Source: UBA3775 sp051877895
Lineage (GTDB): Bacteria > Bacillota > Clostridia > Lachnospirales > Lachnospiraceae
Length of the DNA stretch: 23,305 bases
Direction: 5' to 3'
Assembly: GCA_051877895.1 (NCBI GenBank)
Contig: JBJEJI010000008.1
Coordinates: 1-23,305 of the forward strand
The stretch's first letter is position 1; each line of letters begins with the position of its first letter. Both the position numbers and the translations under genes were made by a program. The notes below the pieces were generated by a model that worked only from the letters and a program-made list of their open reading frames with translations, made no database searches and had not been told where the DNA came from. Shown here one piece after another: positions 1 to 7,407 of the stretch.

Positions 1-3
1 CTC

Positions 4-18
4 TGCAAACTGTTTGCA
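4..18. promoter_or_regulatory. Perfect palindrome before the Na/Pi cotransporter gene
   Basis: TGCAAAC-T-GTTTGCA is a perfect 7+1+7 palindrome ending only two bases before the GGAGG ribosome binding site of the following gene. Its position suggests a repressor operator overlapping the start of the transcript. It matches 14 of 17 positions of the palindrome at 21782-21798. The protein that would bind it is unknown. The promoter lies outside the window. Confidence 0.4.
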
Positions 19-31
19 ACGGAGGTATCTC

Positions 32-1795
32 ATGTTCATTCTCTCCTTTTTTTCCCTTCTGGGTGGGCTGGCTTTCTTTTTATTCGGTATGCAGGTTATG
101 TCCCGGAGTCTGGAAAGGGTTGCCGGTGGCAGGCTGGAATCCATTTTGAAAAAAATGACCTCCAATCCATTAAAAGCTCTGTTGCTGGGAGCAGGAATTA
201 CAGCAGTTATTCAGTCCTCCTCTGCCATGACGGTTATGCTTGTAGGGCTGGTAAACTCCGGGATTATGGACATCTCCCGGGCCGTAGGCGTTATTATGGG
301 ATCCAACGTGGGCACCACCATTACCTCCTGGCTGTTAAGCCTGACCGGAATTCAAAGTGACAATCTTTTTCTTTCCCTGCTGAAGCCCAAAAACTTTTCT
401 CCCGTTCTGGCATTTGTGGGCATCCTTTTTATCATGCGTGGCTCCAAGGCTAAAAATTCTGCAAAATCCGCCGATCTGGGCACCATTCTTCTGGGTTTCT
501 CCATTCTCATGACCGGCATGGAATTCATGAGCTCTGCCGTAGAGCCTTTGGCAGACAATCCCTCTTTCCGACAATATCTGACTGCCTTTTCAAATCCTCT
601 CCTGGGTGTGATTTCAGGAGCGGTATTCACGGCAGTCATCCAGTCCTCCACTGCATCCGTAGGCGTACTTCAGGCTCTGGCACTTTCCGGCTCCGTTCCC
701 TACTCTGCCGCAATTCCCATTATTCTGGGACAAAATATCGGCACCTGTATAACTCCCGTTCTCTCCTCAATCGGTGCAGGAAAAAGTGCAAAACAGGTTG
801 CGGTGCTGCATATTTCCTTTAATATCATCGGCTCCGCCCTGTTTCTGGCTCTTTTTTATGGGTTGAACGCGGTTTTTCACTTTACATTTTTGAATTTTCC
901 CATAACCCCCTTTGCCATAGCCGGCTTTCATACGGTTTTTAATATATCAACTACCCTGCTTCTGCTTCCGTTTTCCGGACTGCTTGTCCGGCTTGCCTCT
1001 GTATTGATTAAACCCGATAAAAATTCCAAAGAAACAGAAGTCACCCTTCTTGATAATCGTCTGCTGGTGGCTCCTCCCCTTGCAGTAGATCAGTGCCGCC
1101 TTCGTACCAGAGAAATGGCGAAGCTTTCCAAAGATGCCTTTTTTATGGCTACAGAGCTGCTGAATGAATATGATGAAAAGAAGGAATCGGAAATCCTGAA
1201 AAAGGAAGCAGAACTGGACAAGCTGGAGGATGCACTGGGAGCGTTTATGCTTCAGCTCAGTGCCATGCCCCTGACAGAGGAGGATTCGGGGGATATTTCC
1301 ATTCTGCTTCACACCATTGTGGATTTTGAGCGCATCGGGGACCGGTCCATCAACATTATGGAAACAGCCCGGAAGCTCCATAAAAAACAGCTTCATTTTA
1401 CTCCCCGGGCCACATCCGAACTGCAAACCATGATTCGTGCCGCCGGTGATATAATATCGTTAACAGTGCAGTGCTTTAACCAAAAAGATGCCAAACTTTC
1501 GGAACGGGTGGAGCCTTTGGAAGAAGTCATCGACATGCTTTCCTCAGAAATCAAAAACCGTCACATTGAACGGCTGAGAAGGGGGGAATGCAATGCCGAA
1601 CTGGGTATCCCTTTAAACGATCTTCTGACAAATCTGGAGCGAATCGGGGATCACTGTTCCAATATTGCAGTATGCCTGATTCAGATTCCTTCCTCGGAAT
1701 ATTCTGCCCATGATTATTTGGAAAAAATCAAAAAAGGAGAAAATCCAAACTTTGTTTCTCTTTTAAATGAATATTCCGAAAAGTACCGGCTGTAA
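32..1795 (+). CDS. Na/Pi cotransporter family protein with C-terminal PhoU domain
   Basis: This is a membrane symporter of the Na+/phosphate (PNaS) family, predicted to import phosphate using the sodium gradient. The 587-residue product shows the two inverted PNaS repeats with their QSSS/QSST signatures: QSSSAM at about residues 61-66 and QSSTAS at about 204-209. Each is followed by a GSNVGTT or GQNIGT motif. About nine hydrophobic segments fill the first 330 residues. The last 230 residues form a soluble helical PhoU-like region with two FERIGD/LERIGD helices. I chose ATG 32 because GGAGG at 21-25 precedes it by six bases; a TTG at 14 in the same frame has no ribosome binding site. A palindrome sits immediately upstream. 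I see no convincing terminator between this gene and the next one. The family is certain; the exact ion and the role of the PhoU tail are inferred from the family. Confidence 0.93.
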   Translation: MFILSFFSLLGGLAFFLFGMQVMSRSLERVAGGRLESILKKMTSNPLKALLLGAGITAVIQSSSAMTVMLVGLVNSGIMDISRAVGVIMGSNVGTTITSWLLSLTGIQSDNLFLSLLKPKNFSPVLAFVGILFIMRGSKAKNSAKSADLGTILLGFSILMTGMEFMSSAVEPLADNPSFRQYLTAFSNPLLGVISGAVFTAVIQSSTASVGVLQALALSGSVPYSAAIPIILGQNIGTCITPVLSSIGAGKSAKQVAVLHISFNIIGSALFLALFYGLNAVFHFTFLNFPITPFAIAGFHTVFNISTTLLLLPFSGLLVRLASVLIKPDKNSKETEVTLLDNRLLVAPPLAVDQCRLRTREMAKLSKDAFFMATELLNEYDEKKESEILKKEAELDKLEDALGAFMLQLSAMPLTEEDSGDISILLHTIVDFERIGDRSINIMETARKLHKKQLHFTPRATSELQTMIRAAGDIISLTVQCFNQKDAKLSERVEPLEEVIDMLSSEIKNRHIERLRRGECNAELGIPLNDLLTNLERIGDHCSNIAVCLIQIPSSEYSAHDYLEKIKKGENPNFVSLLNEYSEKYRL

Positions 1796-1803
1796 CATCT
1801 AAT

Positions 1804-1832
1804 TTGGATAAAAAAGCACCACTCTTTATAAT
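1804..1832 (+). promoter_or_regulatory. Likely sigma-A promoter for the first GH26 gene
   Basis: TTGGAT at 1804-1809 and TATAAT at 1827-1832 are separated by 17 bases, a good housekeeping promoter layout. It would start transcription near 1839, about 50 bases before the GH26 start codon. The leader contains CCCCTTCT (1850-1857), which can pair with AGGAGGGG (1878-1885), the ribosome binding site. Confidence 0.55.
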
Positions 1833-1891
1833 TTAGAACATCGACTTTTCCCCTTCTCCGTGATAATATCAGGGGCAAGGAGGGGTTTACA

Positions 1892-3271
1892 ATGAACACT
1901 AATGAATATAACAGAATTTCTTTTTCAGAATTTCCGCTTACTGCAACTGAGGTCCCTGATAATACTTACCTTACGGCAAAGCAGGAAGATAATAATAACT
2001 TCCTTTTGGAGGTTCCGTACACAGGTTTTTATGACCTGTGTTTTCAGTGCTGTTCCAATGGAAAGGTACACGAACATAACATTTTAATTGACGGACTCAA
2101 TTCCGGAGCAATCCGTTTTGATTCCGGAGGTCAGCGAATAATAACTGCTCTTGCCTATACCTATCTTAAAAAAGGAAGCCGCAGGATTACCATCGCTCCG
2201 GGGGAGGCTGCAACCGACTTTTTTGAACTGACTGTGAGGAAAAGTAACGCCATTACAGAGGATACCTACAAAGTCACAGCACCGCTTTCCAATCCTGATG
2301 CCGATGATAACACCAGACGGCTTTACAAATTTCTTTGTGACATTTACGGCAAATACAGTCTTACAGGTCAGTATGCCGCAAAGGGCCGTGATTCTGTAGA
2401 GTGGAATGAAGTGGAAGCAGCTACCGGCAGAAATTTCGCCGTTCTTGGCATGGATGTAGGCGGCTATGACCTTACCCACAAATTCTATAACGTTCCGGCA
2501 TCAACCATAGAATATGCCCGCGATTTTTACGTTAACGAAGGTGGCATTGTACAGTTCTGCTGGCACTGGTCTGCACCCATGAAATATGTCATTGATGAAC
2601 CGGATAACAATCATTACTGGTGGAACTCCTTTTATAAGGAACACACCACACTGAATCTGGATAAAATCATGAACGGAGAAGATGAGGAAGGACATGCTTT
2701 GTTAACAGAGGATATGCATAACATGGCAGCTGAGCTGGAATTTCTCAGAAACGAGGGTGTTCCTGTTCTCTGGCGTCCGCTGCACGAAGCTGCCGGCGGC
2801 TGGTTCTGGTGGGGCAACTGTACTGCCGAAAGCTGCATAAAGCTATGGAAAGAAATGTATCATATTATGACTAAGGAGCACAACCTTACCAACCTGATCT
2901 GGATGTGGAACGGCATTGAACCTGACTGGTATCCGGGAGATGAATATGTGGATATTGTTTCTGCTGATATTTACCAGGGCAATCACGTTTATACCAGCTT
3001 TGCAAACACCTTTGTCCACAATGCTTCCATACCGAAAACCCGCAAGCTGGTGGCGCTGTCCGAAAACGGCTGTGTAATGGACCCGGATCTTGTCATGCAT
3101 GATAACGTGCGCTGGCTGTTCTGGGGCACCTGGTCCTCCCAGTTTACCATTAAGGATTCCAGACTTAACGAGGAATATACAGAAAAAAGCATGTTAAAAA
3201 AAGCATATAATCACGAAAGGACTCTGACTCTGGATGAACTTCCGGATTTAAAGAATTATTCACTTGATTAA
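1892..3271 (+). CDS. GH26 family beta-mannanase without signal peptide
   Basis: This is a glycoside hydrolase of family 26, in which most members are endo-beta-1,4-mannanases hydrolysing mannan or mannooligosaccharides. The 459-residue protein has a short N-terminal beta-rich domain (about residues 20-118) resembling a shortened CBM35-type module. The GH26 catalytic domain covers about 130-450. The acid/base glutamate is E299 in WRPLHE and the nucleophile is E391 in ALSENG. The aromatic subsite motifs CWHW, GGWFWWG and LIWMWNG are present. No signal peptide is seen, and no start codon is available upstream before the in-frame stop at 1829, so the enzyme is predicted to be cytoplasmic. AAGGAGGGG at 1877-1885 supports ATG 1892. 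Its catalytic domain is closely similar to that of the next gene, so the two are tandem paralogues. The substrate is inferred from the family. Confidence 0.88.
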   Translation: MNTNEYNRISFSEFPLTATEVPDNTYLTAKQEDNNNFLLEVPYTGFYDLCFQCCSNGKVHEHNILIDGLNSGAIRFDSGGQRIITALAYTYLKKGSRRITIAPGEAATDFFELTVRKSNAITEDTYKVTAPLSNPDADDNTRRLYKFLCDIYGKYSLTGQYAAKGRDSVEWNEVEAATGRNFAVLGMDVGGYDLTHKFYNVPASTIEYARDFYVNEGGIVQFCWHWSAPMKYVIDEPDNNHYWWNSFYKEHTTLNLDKIMNGEDEEGHALLTEDMHNMAAELEFLRNEGVPVLWRPLHEAAGGWFWWGNCTAESCIKLWKEMYHIMTKEHNLTNLIWMWNGIEPDWYPGDEYVDIVSADIYQGNHVYTSFANTFVHNASIPKTRKLVALSENGCVMDPDLVMHDNVRWLFWGTWSSQFTIKDSRLNEEYTEKSMLKKAYNHERTLTLDELPDLKNYSLD

Positions 3272-3272
3272 A

Positions 3273-3408
3273 TATATAAAAAACCAAATCAATCCCACTG
3301 CTTTTAGGCGGTGGGATTGATTTCCACGGGGCAGGGTATACGCCCTGTACCGTGGAAGGCACGCAGTGCCGGTTTTTTAACGAGCAAAAAACGAAGTGTT
3401 TGCGAGTT
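3273..3408 (+). repeat. Multi-hairpin interspersed repeat, copy 1
   Basis: This repeat unit of about 135 bp begins at TATATAAAAAAC and ends at GTTTGCGAGTTT. It contains a string of stem-loops. Hairpin A is 3286-3298 with 3311-3323, extended inwards to a TTTA loop. Hairpin B is 3322-3329 with 3350-3357. Hairpin C is GGCAC-gca-GTGCC at 3358-3370. Hairpin D is 3372-3378 with 3386-3392. The same unit occurs inverted at 6178-6309. Hairpin B keeps its pairing in both copies although its sequence differs, suggesting selection on structure. Hairpin A has the CTTTAG-type loop that I recall from right ends of IS200/IS605 elements, so a non-autonomous derivative is possible. It may also act as the terminator of the first GH26 gene. 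Confidence 0.75.
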
Positions 3409-3423
3409 TAAGCAATTACTACG

Positions 3424-3468
3424 AAAACCAAGACAATCCCACTGCTTTTAGGCTGTGGGATTATTTTT
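3424..3468 (+). repeat. Partial third copy of the repeat (hairpin A only), terminator-like
   Basis: This stretch repeats the start of copy 1: AAAACCAAGACAATCCCACT against AAAACCAAATCAATCCCACT. It forms a stem AATCCCAC (3435-3442) with GTGGGATT (3455-3462), followed by ATTTTT. The T-run makes it a plausible intrinsic terminator. The other hairpins of the unit are missing here. Confidence 0.6.
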
Positions 3469-3680
3469 GAACCTATACCGTATTTAAATCCGTGCCATCT
3501 TTTTTATTGAAACCTCCGCATAATAAAATCGTGATTTTATTCATTAACCTGATTTTGAAGTGAATCATACTATAAATTAACCTCGACATTTAACCTAAAA
3601 TATGTTACGATTTTAAATAAAGGAGGAAAACATAACCCCTTGTTAATCTTTTACAAATATGAAATAAATCGGAGGTTTAC
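3469..3680 (+). promoter_or_regulatory. AT-rich leader of the lipoprotein mannanase with an orphan Shine-Dalgarno
   Basis: This AT-rich stretch contains a TATAAA at about 3571-3576 with no good -35, and a strong AAAGGAGG at 3619-3626 that is followed by no ATG. A TTG at 3640 opens a 14-codon frame whose TGA (3682-3684) overlaps the ATG of the next gene. The true ribosome binding site of that gene is CGGAGG, shortly before ATG 3681. Whether the small frame is translated is unknown. Confidence 0.3.
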
Positions 3681-5363
3681 ATGAACGACTTATTTAAAAA
3701 AACAACTTCACTGCTTTTGGTTTCTGCCATAATTTTTACCGGCTGTGGGAACAAAACCAATAATGGCGGAGAACAGGTGACCACCCCAACCGGAAGCACA
3801 CAGGAGCCGACAGTTACAGTTGCCCCTGCAACGTCACCTACCCCTACACCAAATCTCTCTGAGAAAAAACCGCTGGATAATGTACATGGTGATATCCGCA
3901 CAGAATATAACGAAAATCTTGATCTGTCTGACTACGCACTGACTGCCAATGATGCTCCGGCAGATTTCTACCTGCTGTTGGAAGCTGAGGATGCAAAACT
4001 GACCGGAAACTGTACATCTTATACTGATGAGAAATATTCCGGCGGCGGTTACGCAAGCGGTCTGACAAACAGCAGCAATGACAACATTATTTTCCATGTG
4101 GAAATTGAAAATACCGGCTTTTATGACTTAAATTTCAGATGTCACTCCGGTGACAGCGGCCGTGTAAATAATGTAGCCGTAGACGGTGTAATGTCCGGTT
4201 CCATTACCTGCAACTCCGATGGAGAAATTGTGGATTCCTACCTGTTAAGTCTTTATCTGGAAGCCGGCAGTCACGACATTGCCATTGTGCCAAGCTGGGG
4301 ATGGACTGACTTTGACTGTCTGATTATTACCCGCAGCGATGTAATTACGGAAGACACCTACAATGTCACTGCAGACCTTTGCAATCCCAATGCAGACGAG
4401 AACACCAGACGTCTTTATAAATTCCTTTGTGACATCTACGGAAAATACACCCTGACCGGCAACTTTGTGTCCAGAGGGCGTATTTCTTTGGAATATAGCG
4501 AAATTGAAGCAGCCACCGGGGAAAACTTTGCGGTTATGGGCATGGAAATGGGTGATTATGACCTTACCAGCAAGGCAAATGGTTCAGACGGTAAAAACCT
4601 TGGTTATACCTATGATTTTTATACCAATGCCGGAGGCATCGTCCAGCTCTGCTGGCACTGGCATGCACCTGATGCATATGTAATCGACGACCCGGACAAC
4701 AATCACTATTGGTGGAACTCCTTTTACAAGGAACATACCACGCTGAATCTGGATAAAATTATGAATGGAGAAGATGAAGCAGGACATCAGCTTTTAGTTG
4801 AGGATATGAATAACATGGCAACTGAGCTGGAACGTCTACGCGATGCAGGAGTTCCTGTTATCTGGCGTCCCCTTCATGAAGCCTCCGGTGGATGGTTCTG
4901 GTGGGGAGATTGTGAACCAGAAAGCTACAAAAAGCTGTGGATTGAAATGTATGATATTTTTACCAACGAACACAATCTTACCAATCTGATCTGGATGTGG
5001 AACGGACAGGATGCAGACTGGTATCCGGGAGATGAATATGTGGATATTATCTCCTACGATATTTACCAGCCGGAACATACTTATACCAGCTACTCCGGCA
5101 CTTTCGCTGAAGCTGCTTCCATTGCAGGAGAAAGCAAGCTCATTGCTCTTTCCGAAAATGGTGTTGTTCCGGATCCCGATAACCTGATGCAGGACAATGC
5201 ACGCTGGCTGTTCTGGGGCACCTGGGGAGATCCACATACTCTGGATGGGCTTTATTTAAGCGAAACATATACCGAAAAGGATATGCTGATAAAGGCCTAC
5301 AGCCATGACCGTACCCTTACACTTTCAGAACTGCCTGATTTAAAAACCTATCCTCTGGATTAG
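3681..5363 (+). CDS. GH26 family beta-mannanase lipoprotein with CBM35-like domain
   Basis: This is a secreted, membrane-anchored family 26 glycoside hydrolase, predicted to cut beta-mannan at the cell surface. The 560-residue protein starts with a lipoprotein signal ending in IIFTGC, so C22 is the lipidated residue. A Thr/Pro-rich linker follows (about 30-62), then a CBM35/CBM6-like domain (about 95-220, opening LLLEAEDAKLTG). The GH26 catalytic domain covers about 230-550. Catalytic residues are E400 (WRPLHE, acid/base) and E492 (ALSENG, nucleophile). GGWFWWG and LIWMWNG are conserved. Long blocks such as NHYWWNSFYKEHTTLNLD are identical in the upstream paralogue, pointing to tandem duplication followed by gain or loss of the export part. 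CGGAGG precedes ATG 3681. A strong hairpin follows the stop. Mannan specificity is inferred from the family. Confidence 0.92.
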   Translation: MNDLFKKTTSLLLVSAIIFTGCGNKTNNGGEQVTTPTGSTQEPTVTVAPATSPTPTPNLSEKKPLDNVHGDIRTEYNENLDLSDYALTANDAPADFYLLLEAEDAKLTGNCTSYTDEKYSGGGYASGLTNSSNDNIIFHVEIENTGFYDLNFRCHSGDSGRVNNVAVDGVMSGSITCNSDGEIVDSYLLSLYLEAGSHDIAIVPSWGWTDFDCLIITRSDVITEDTYNVTADLCNPNADENTRRLYKFLCDIYGKYTLTGNFVSRGRISLEYSEIEAATGENFAVMGMEMGDYDLTSKANGSDGKNLGYTYDFYTNAGGIVQLCWHWHAPDAYVIDDPDNNHYWWNSFYKEHTTLNLDKIMNGEDEAGHQLLVEDMNNMATELERLRDAGVPVIWRPLHEASGGWFWWGDCEPESYKKLWIEMYDIFTNEHNLTNLIWMWNGQDADWYPGDEYVDIISYDIYQPEHTYTSYSGTFAEAASIAGESKLIALSENGVVPDPDNLMQDNARWLFWGTWGDPHTLDGLYLSETYTEKDMLIKAYSHDRTLTLSELPDLKTYPLD

Positions 5364-5445
5364 ACCTTTTCTTATCCGGAAGTCTTATCAGGTATGTTAA
5401 GAAGACCCGGATAGATTACTACACAGCAGTTCAATAAATAAATTA

Positions 5446-5506
5446 AAATGGCAACCGCTGCAATTGACAAGTATAATCCCCTTGTCAGTTGCAGCGGTTG
5501 CCATTT
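5446..5506. terminator. Long bidirectional terminator hairpin
   Basis: The arms 5446-5471 and 5481-5506 are 26 bp long with a single mismatch that becomes a G-U pair in RNA. The loop is nine bases. T-rich sequence flanks the stem on both strands. It lies exactly between the convergent mannanase and flavoprotein genes and should stop transcription from both sides. Confidence 0.85.
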
Positions 5507-5521
5507 ATTTACTATTAAAGT

Positions 5522-5995
5522 TTATTTGGGTAATTTTCGCTTTGCAGTGATTCTTTCTACCTCCAGACAATATACTAACGTTCTTTGTATTGCTGCAGGA
5601 TTAAAATATGTATTTTCACCGGGATGATATTGTTCCATAATGCTCTTCAAGGCTGCTTCTTTTTCTGTTTCATTAAGAATACGAATATGTCCCTGTCCGA
5701 TTACGCTCTCATAGGCCATTGTACAATAGCCTTTTTCTTTAAAATATTGCAGCTGATGTCTACAGTCCATTTCAAAGGATGCTCGATTATCCTTTTTTAT
5801 CAAATCAACCTTATACCCTTCCGGTGCACTGTGAAAAAACAAAGTAATCCGGTCTTTCTCTGTCAGTAAACCAAAATTTAGTGGCAGAATATACGGAAAC
5901 CCATCATCATTCAATGCTATTCTGCAGACATCACATCTGCGTATTATTTCAATAATCTCATTAATATCCTTAACTTCCCTATTTGCCTGTCTCAA
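5522..5995 (-). CDS. Pyridoxamine 5'-phosphate oxidase family flavin-binding protein (NimA-like)
   Basis: This is a small split-barrel protein of the PNPOx-like family, which binds FMN or related flavins. Close clostridial relatives are annotated as NimA/5-nitroimidazole resistance-type proteins, mostly with no proven substrate. The 157-residue product has the typical opening (INEIIEIIRRCDVCRIALND), then GFPYILPLNFG and the strand ITLFFHSAPEGYKVDLIK. The segment FEMDC, around two thirds along, is also common in this group. The start appears to be TTG 5995, with AAGGGG eight bases upstream. A TATAAT preceded by TG (6127-6132, minus strand) is a likely extended -10 promoter. It stands alone, convergent with the mannanase gene, and has no obvious functional link to its neighbours. 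Family certain, function unknown. Confidence 0.82.
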   Translation of the reverse strand: MRQANREVKDINEIIEIIRRCDVCRIALNDDGFPYILPLNFGLLTEKDRITLFFHSAPEGYKVDLIKKDNRASFEMDCRHQLQYFKEKGYCTMAYESVIGQGHIRILNETEKEAALKSIMEQYHPGENTYFNPAAIQRTLVYCLEVERITAKRKLPK

Positions 5996-6126
5996 TTTTA
6001 TACCCCTTCAGTTTTATTAAATTTTCTTAATTCTTCAAGCAACTCCGAATAAAATAGCAGTATTACTTTTTTTCCACGAACACATCCTTTTGTCGATGGT
6101 TAAATCCGAATTGCATTCTGTTGTTT

Positions 6127-6135
6127 ATTATAGCA
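6127..6135 (-). promoter_or_regulatory. Extended -10 promoter of the flavoprotein gene
   Basis: On the minus strand the sequence reads TGC-TATAAT, an extended -10 element, with a weak -35 at the expected distance. It lies about 130 bases upstream of the TTG start. The rest of 5996-6177 shows no gene. Confidence 0.4.
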
Positions 6136-6177
6136 AATGCGCCCCGGATATTCTACCTGATTTTTAAAAGAGATAGT

Positions 6178-6309
6178 CAAACTCGCAAACGCTACGCTTT
6201 TTTCTCGTTAAAAAACTGCACTTCGTGCCATATGCGGTACAGGGCTTGTACCGCATTAAATCTAATCCCACCGCCTAAAGGCAGTGGGTTATCTTTAGTT
6301 TTTTATATA
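6178..6309 (-). repeat. Multi-hairpin interspersed repeat, copy 2 (inverted)
   Basis: Read on the minus strand, this is the same unit as 3273-3408. It opens with TATATAAAAAACTAAAGATA and contains CCCACTGCCTTTAGGCGGTG. A perfect 10-bp hairpin B follows (ATGCGGTACA with TGTACCGCAT), then GGCACGAAGTGC, TTTTTTAACGAGAAAAAA and GCGTTTGCGAGTTT at the end. The hairpin B stem differs in sequence from copy 1 but still pairs. No coding potential is apparent. Confidence 0.75.
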
Positions 6310-6363
6310 GACAAATTTTCCGCGGCATTAAGAGTCTTTACCATAAACAGCCAACGTGTATTC

Positions 6364-6392
6364 AAAAAATGAGATAGCCGTTAGGCTATCTC
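6364..6392 (-). terminator. Intrinsic terminator of the carbamate kinase operon
   Basis: On the minus strand GAGATAGCC-TAAC-GGCTATCTC is followed by ATTTTTTG. The stem overlaps the TAG stop codon of the carbamate kinase gene. It ends the amidase-DUF2877-FdrA-DUF1116-carbamate kinase operon. Confidence 0.9.
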
Positions 6393-7309
6393 ACCACTAC
6401 AGTTCCACCTTTACCGATAATTATTTCATGTAATTTTGATAAGGTTCCTATTATGGCTTGTCTGTTTTCGCCATCTTTTACAAACCTTATACAAGCCTGA
6501 ACCTTGGGAAGCATGCTTCCCTTGGAAAACTGGCCTTCTTCAATATATTTTTCTAATTCGGGCAAATGCACTATTTCCAAATTCTTTTGCTCCGGTGTTC
6601 CAAAGTTAATTGCTGCATATTCAACACCGGTAAGCAGAATCAGGGTGTCCGCATCAATTTCCCCTGCTAATAATTCTGCGGTAAAATCCTTGTCTATTAC
6701 CGCTTCAACGCCACACAGTCCACCTTCTTTTTCAATTACAGGAATTCCTCCACCTCCCCCGGCAATTACAATGCTTCCGACCTCTAACAGCTCCCTGATT
6801 ACTCCTATTTCTTCAATACGCTTTGGCATTGGAGAACGTACCACACGCCGATACCCTCTGCCTGCATCTTCCATATAAGGAAATCCTTCTGTCTGCATAC
6901 GGCACATTGCTTCTTCTTTTGTATAAAATTGTCCGATTGGTTTTGAAGGCTCAATATTAAGTGCCTCCTGTTCATCCACCACTACCTGAGTTAGGACCGT
7001 TACAACATCTTTACGTATTCCTTTTTTACGAAGAGAATTTCCGATTTCCTTCTGCAACGTATATCCAATCATAGCCTGTGTCATGGCTCCGCATTCGTCA
7101 ATTGTATTTTCTTCTATAACGCCATGGGCCATCTGGTTCTGAACAACGATATTTCCAATCTGAGGGCCATTACCATGCACCAGAACCAGACGGTTTCCTT
7201 CCTTGATAAGGTCGGCAATACAATTTGAAATCTGTTGAAGAATGCTATCTAGTCCGTCCTTATTTTCTTCCAGTGCATTTCCGCCTATGGCGATTACATA
7301 TGTCCTCAT
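6386..7309 (-). CDS. arcC: Carbamate kinase
   Basis: The enzyme catalyses carbamoyl phosphate + ADP to carbamate + ATP; in catabolism it is the ATP-forming step and carbamate falls apart to ammonia and CO2. The 307-residue length is normal. Family motifs are all visible: VIAIGGNAL at the N-terminus, LVHGNGPQIGN at about 43-53, IAGGGGGIPV in the middle, DKDFTAELLA, LILLTGVEYAAINFG and the closing KGSMLPKVQACIRFV. ATG 7309 is preceded by AAAGGA. It is the last gene of a five-gene operon, about 100 bases after the DUF1116 gene. In E. coli a carbamate kinase (ybcF/allK) sits beside fdrA-ylbE-ylbF in the same way, where carbamoyl phosphate is reported to come from oxalurate. Here the substrate upstream is probably different. 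No ornithine carbamoyltransferase or arginine deiminase is present, arguing against the arginine deiminase pathway. Confidence 0.95.
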   Translation of the reverse strand: MRTYVIAIGGNALEENKDGLDSILQQISNCIADLIKEGNRLVLVHGNGPQIGNIVVQNQMAHGVIEENTIDECGAMTQAMIGYTLQKEIGNSLRKKGIRKDVVTVLTQVVVDEQEALNIEPSKPIGQFYTKEEAMCRMQTEGFPYMEDAGRGYRRVVRSPMPKRIEEIGVIRELLEVGSIVIAGGGGGIPVIEKEGGLCGVEAVIDKDFTAELLAGEIDADTLILLTGVEYAAINFGTPEQKNLEIVHLPELEKYIEEGQFSKGSMLPKVQACIRFVKDGENRQAIIGTLSKLHEIIIGKGGTVVVR

Positions 7310-7407
7310 ACCTCTATCCTTTCTCCCTGTCTGTGGATTTGCTTTCCGGAAGGCACAACACCGGTTCTGTCCCGTTTTCGCTGTTTTCCACGTATTTTCA
7401 CAGACTG

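Noticed and set aside
3273..3468. CRISPR array
   Set aside because: Only two direct copies of a hairpin unit about 145 bases apart, with no regular spacers and no cas genes.
3273..6309. Composite transposon
   Set aside because: Inverted repeats flank the segment but there is no transposase, and no target-site duplication could be identified by eye.
6386..7309. Arginine deiminase pathway
   Set aside because: Carbamate kinase is present but there is no arginine deiminase, ornithine carbamoyltransferase or arginine/ornithine antiporter nearby.
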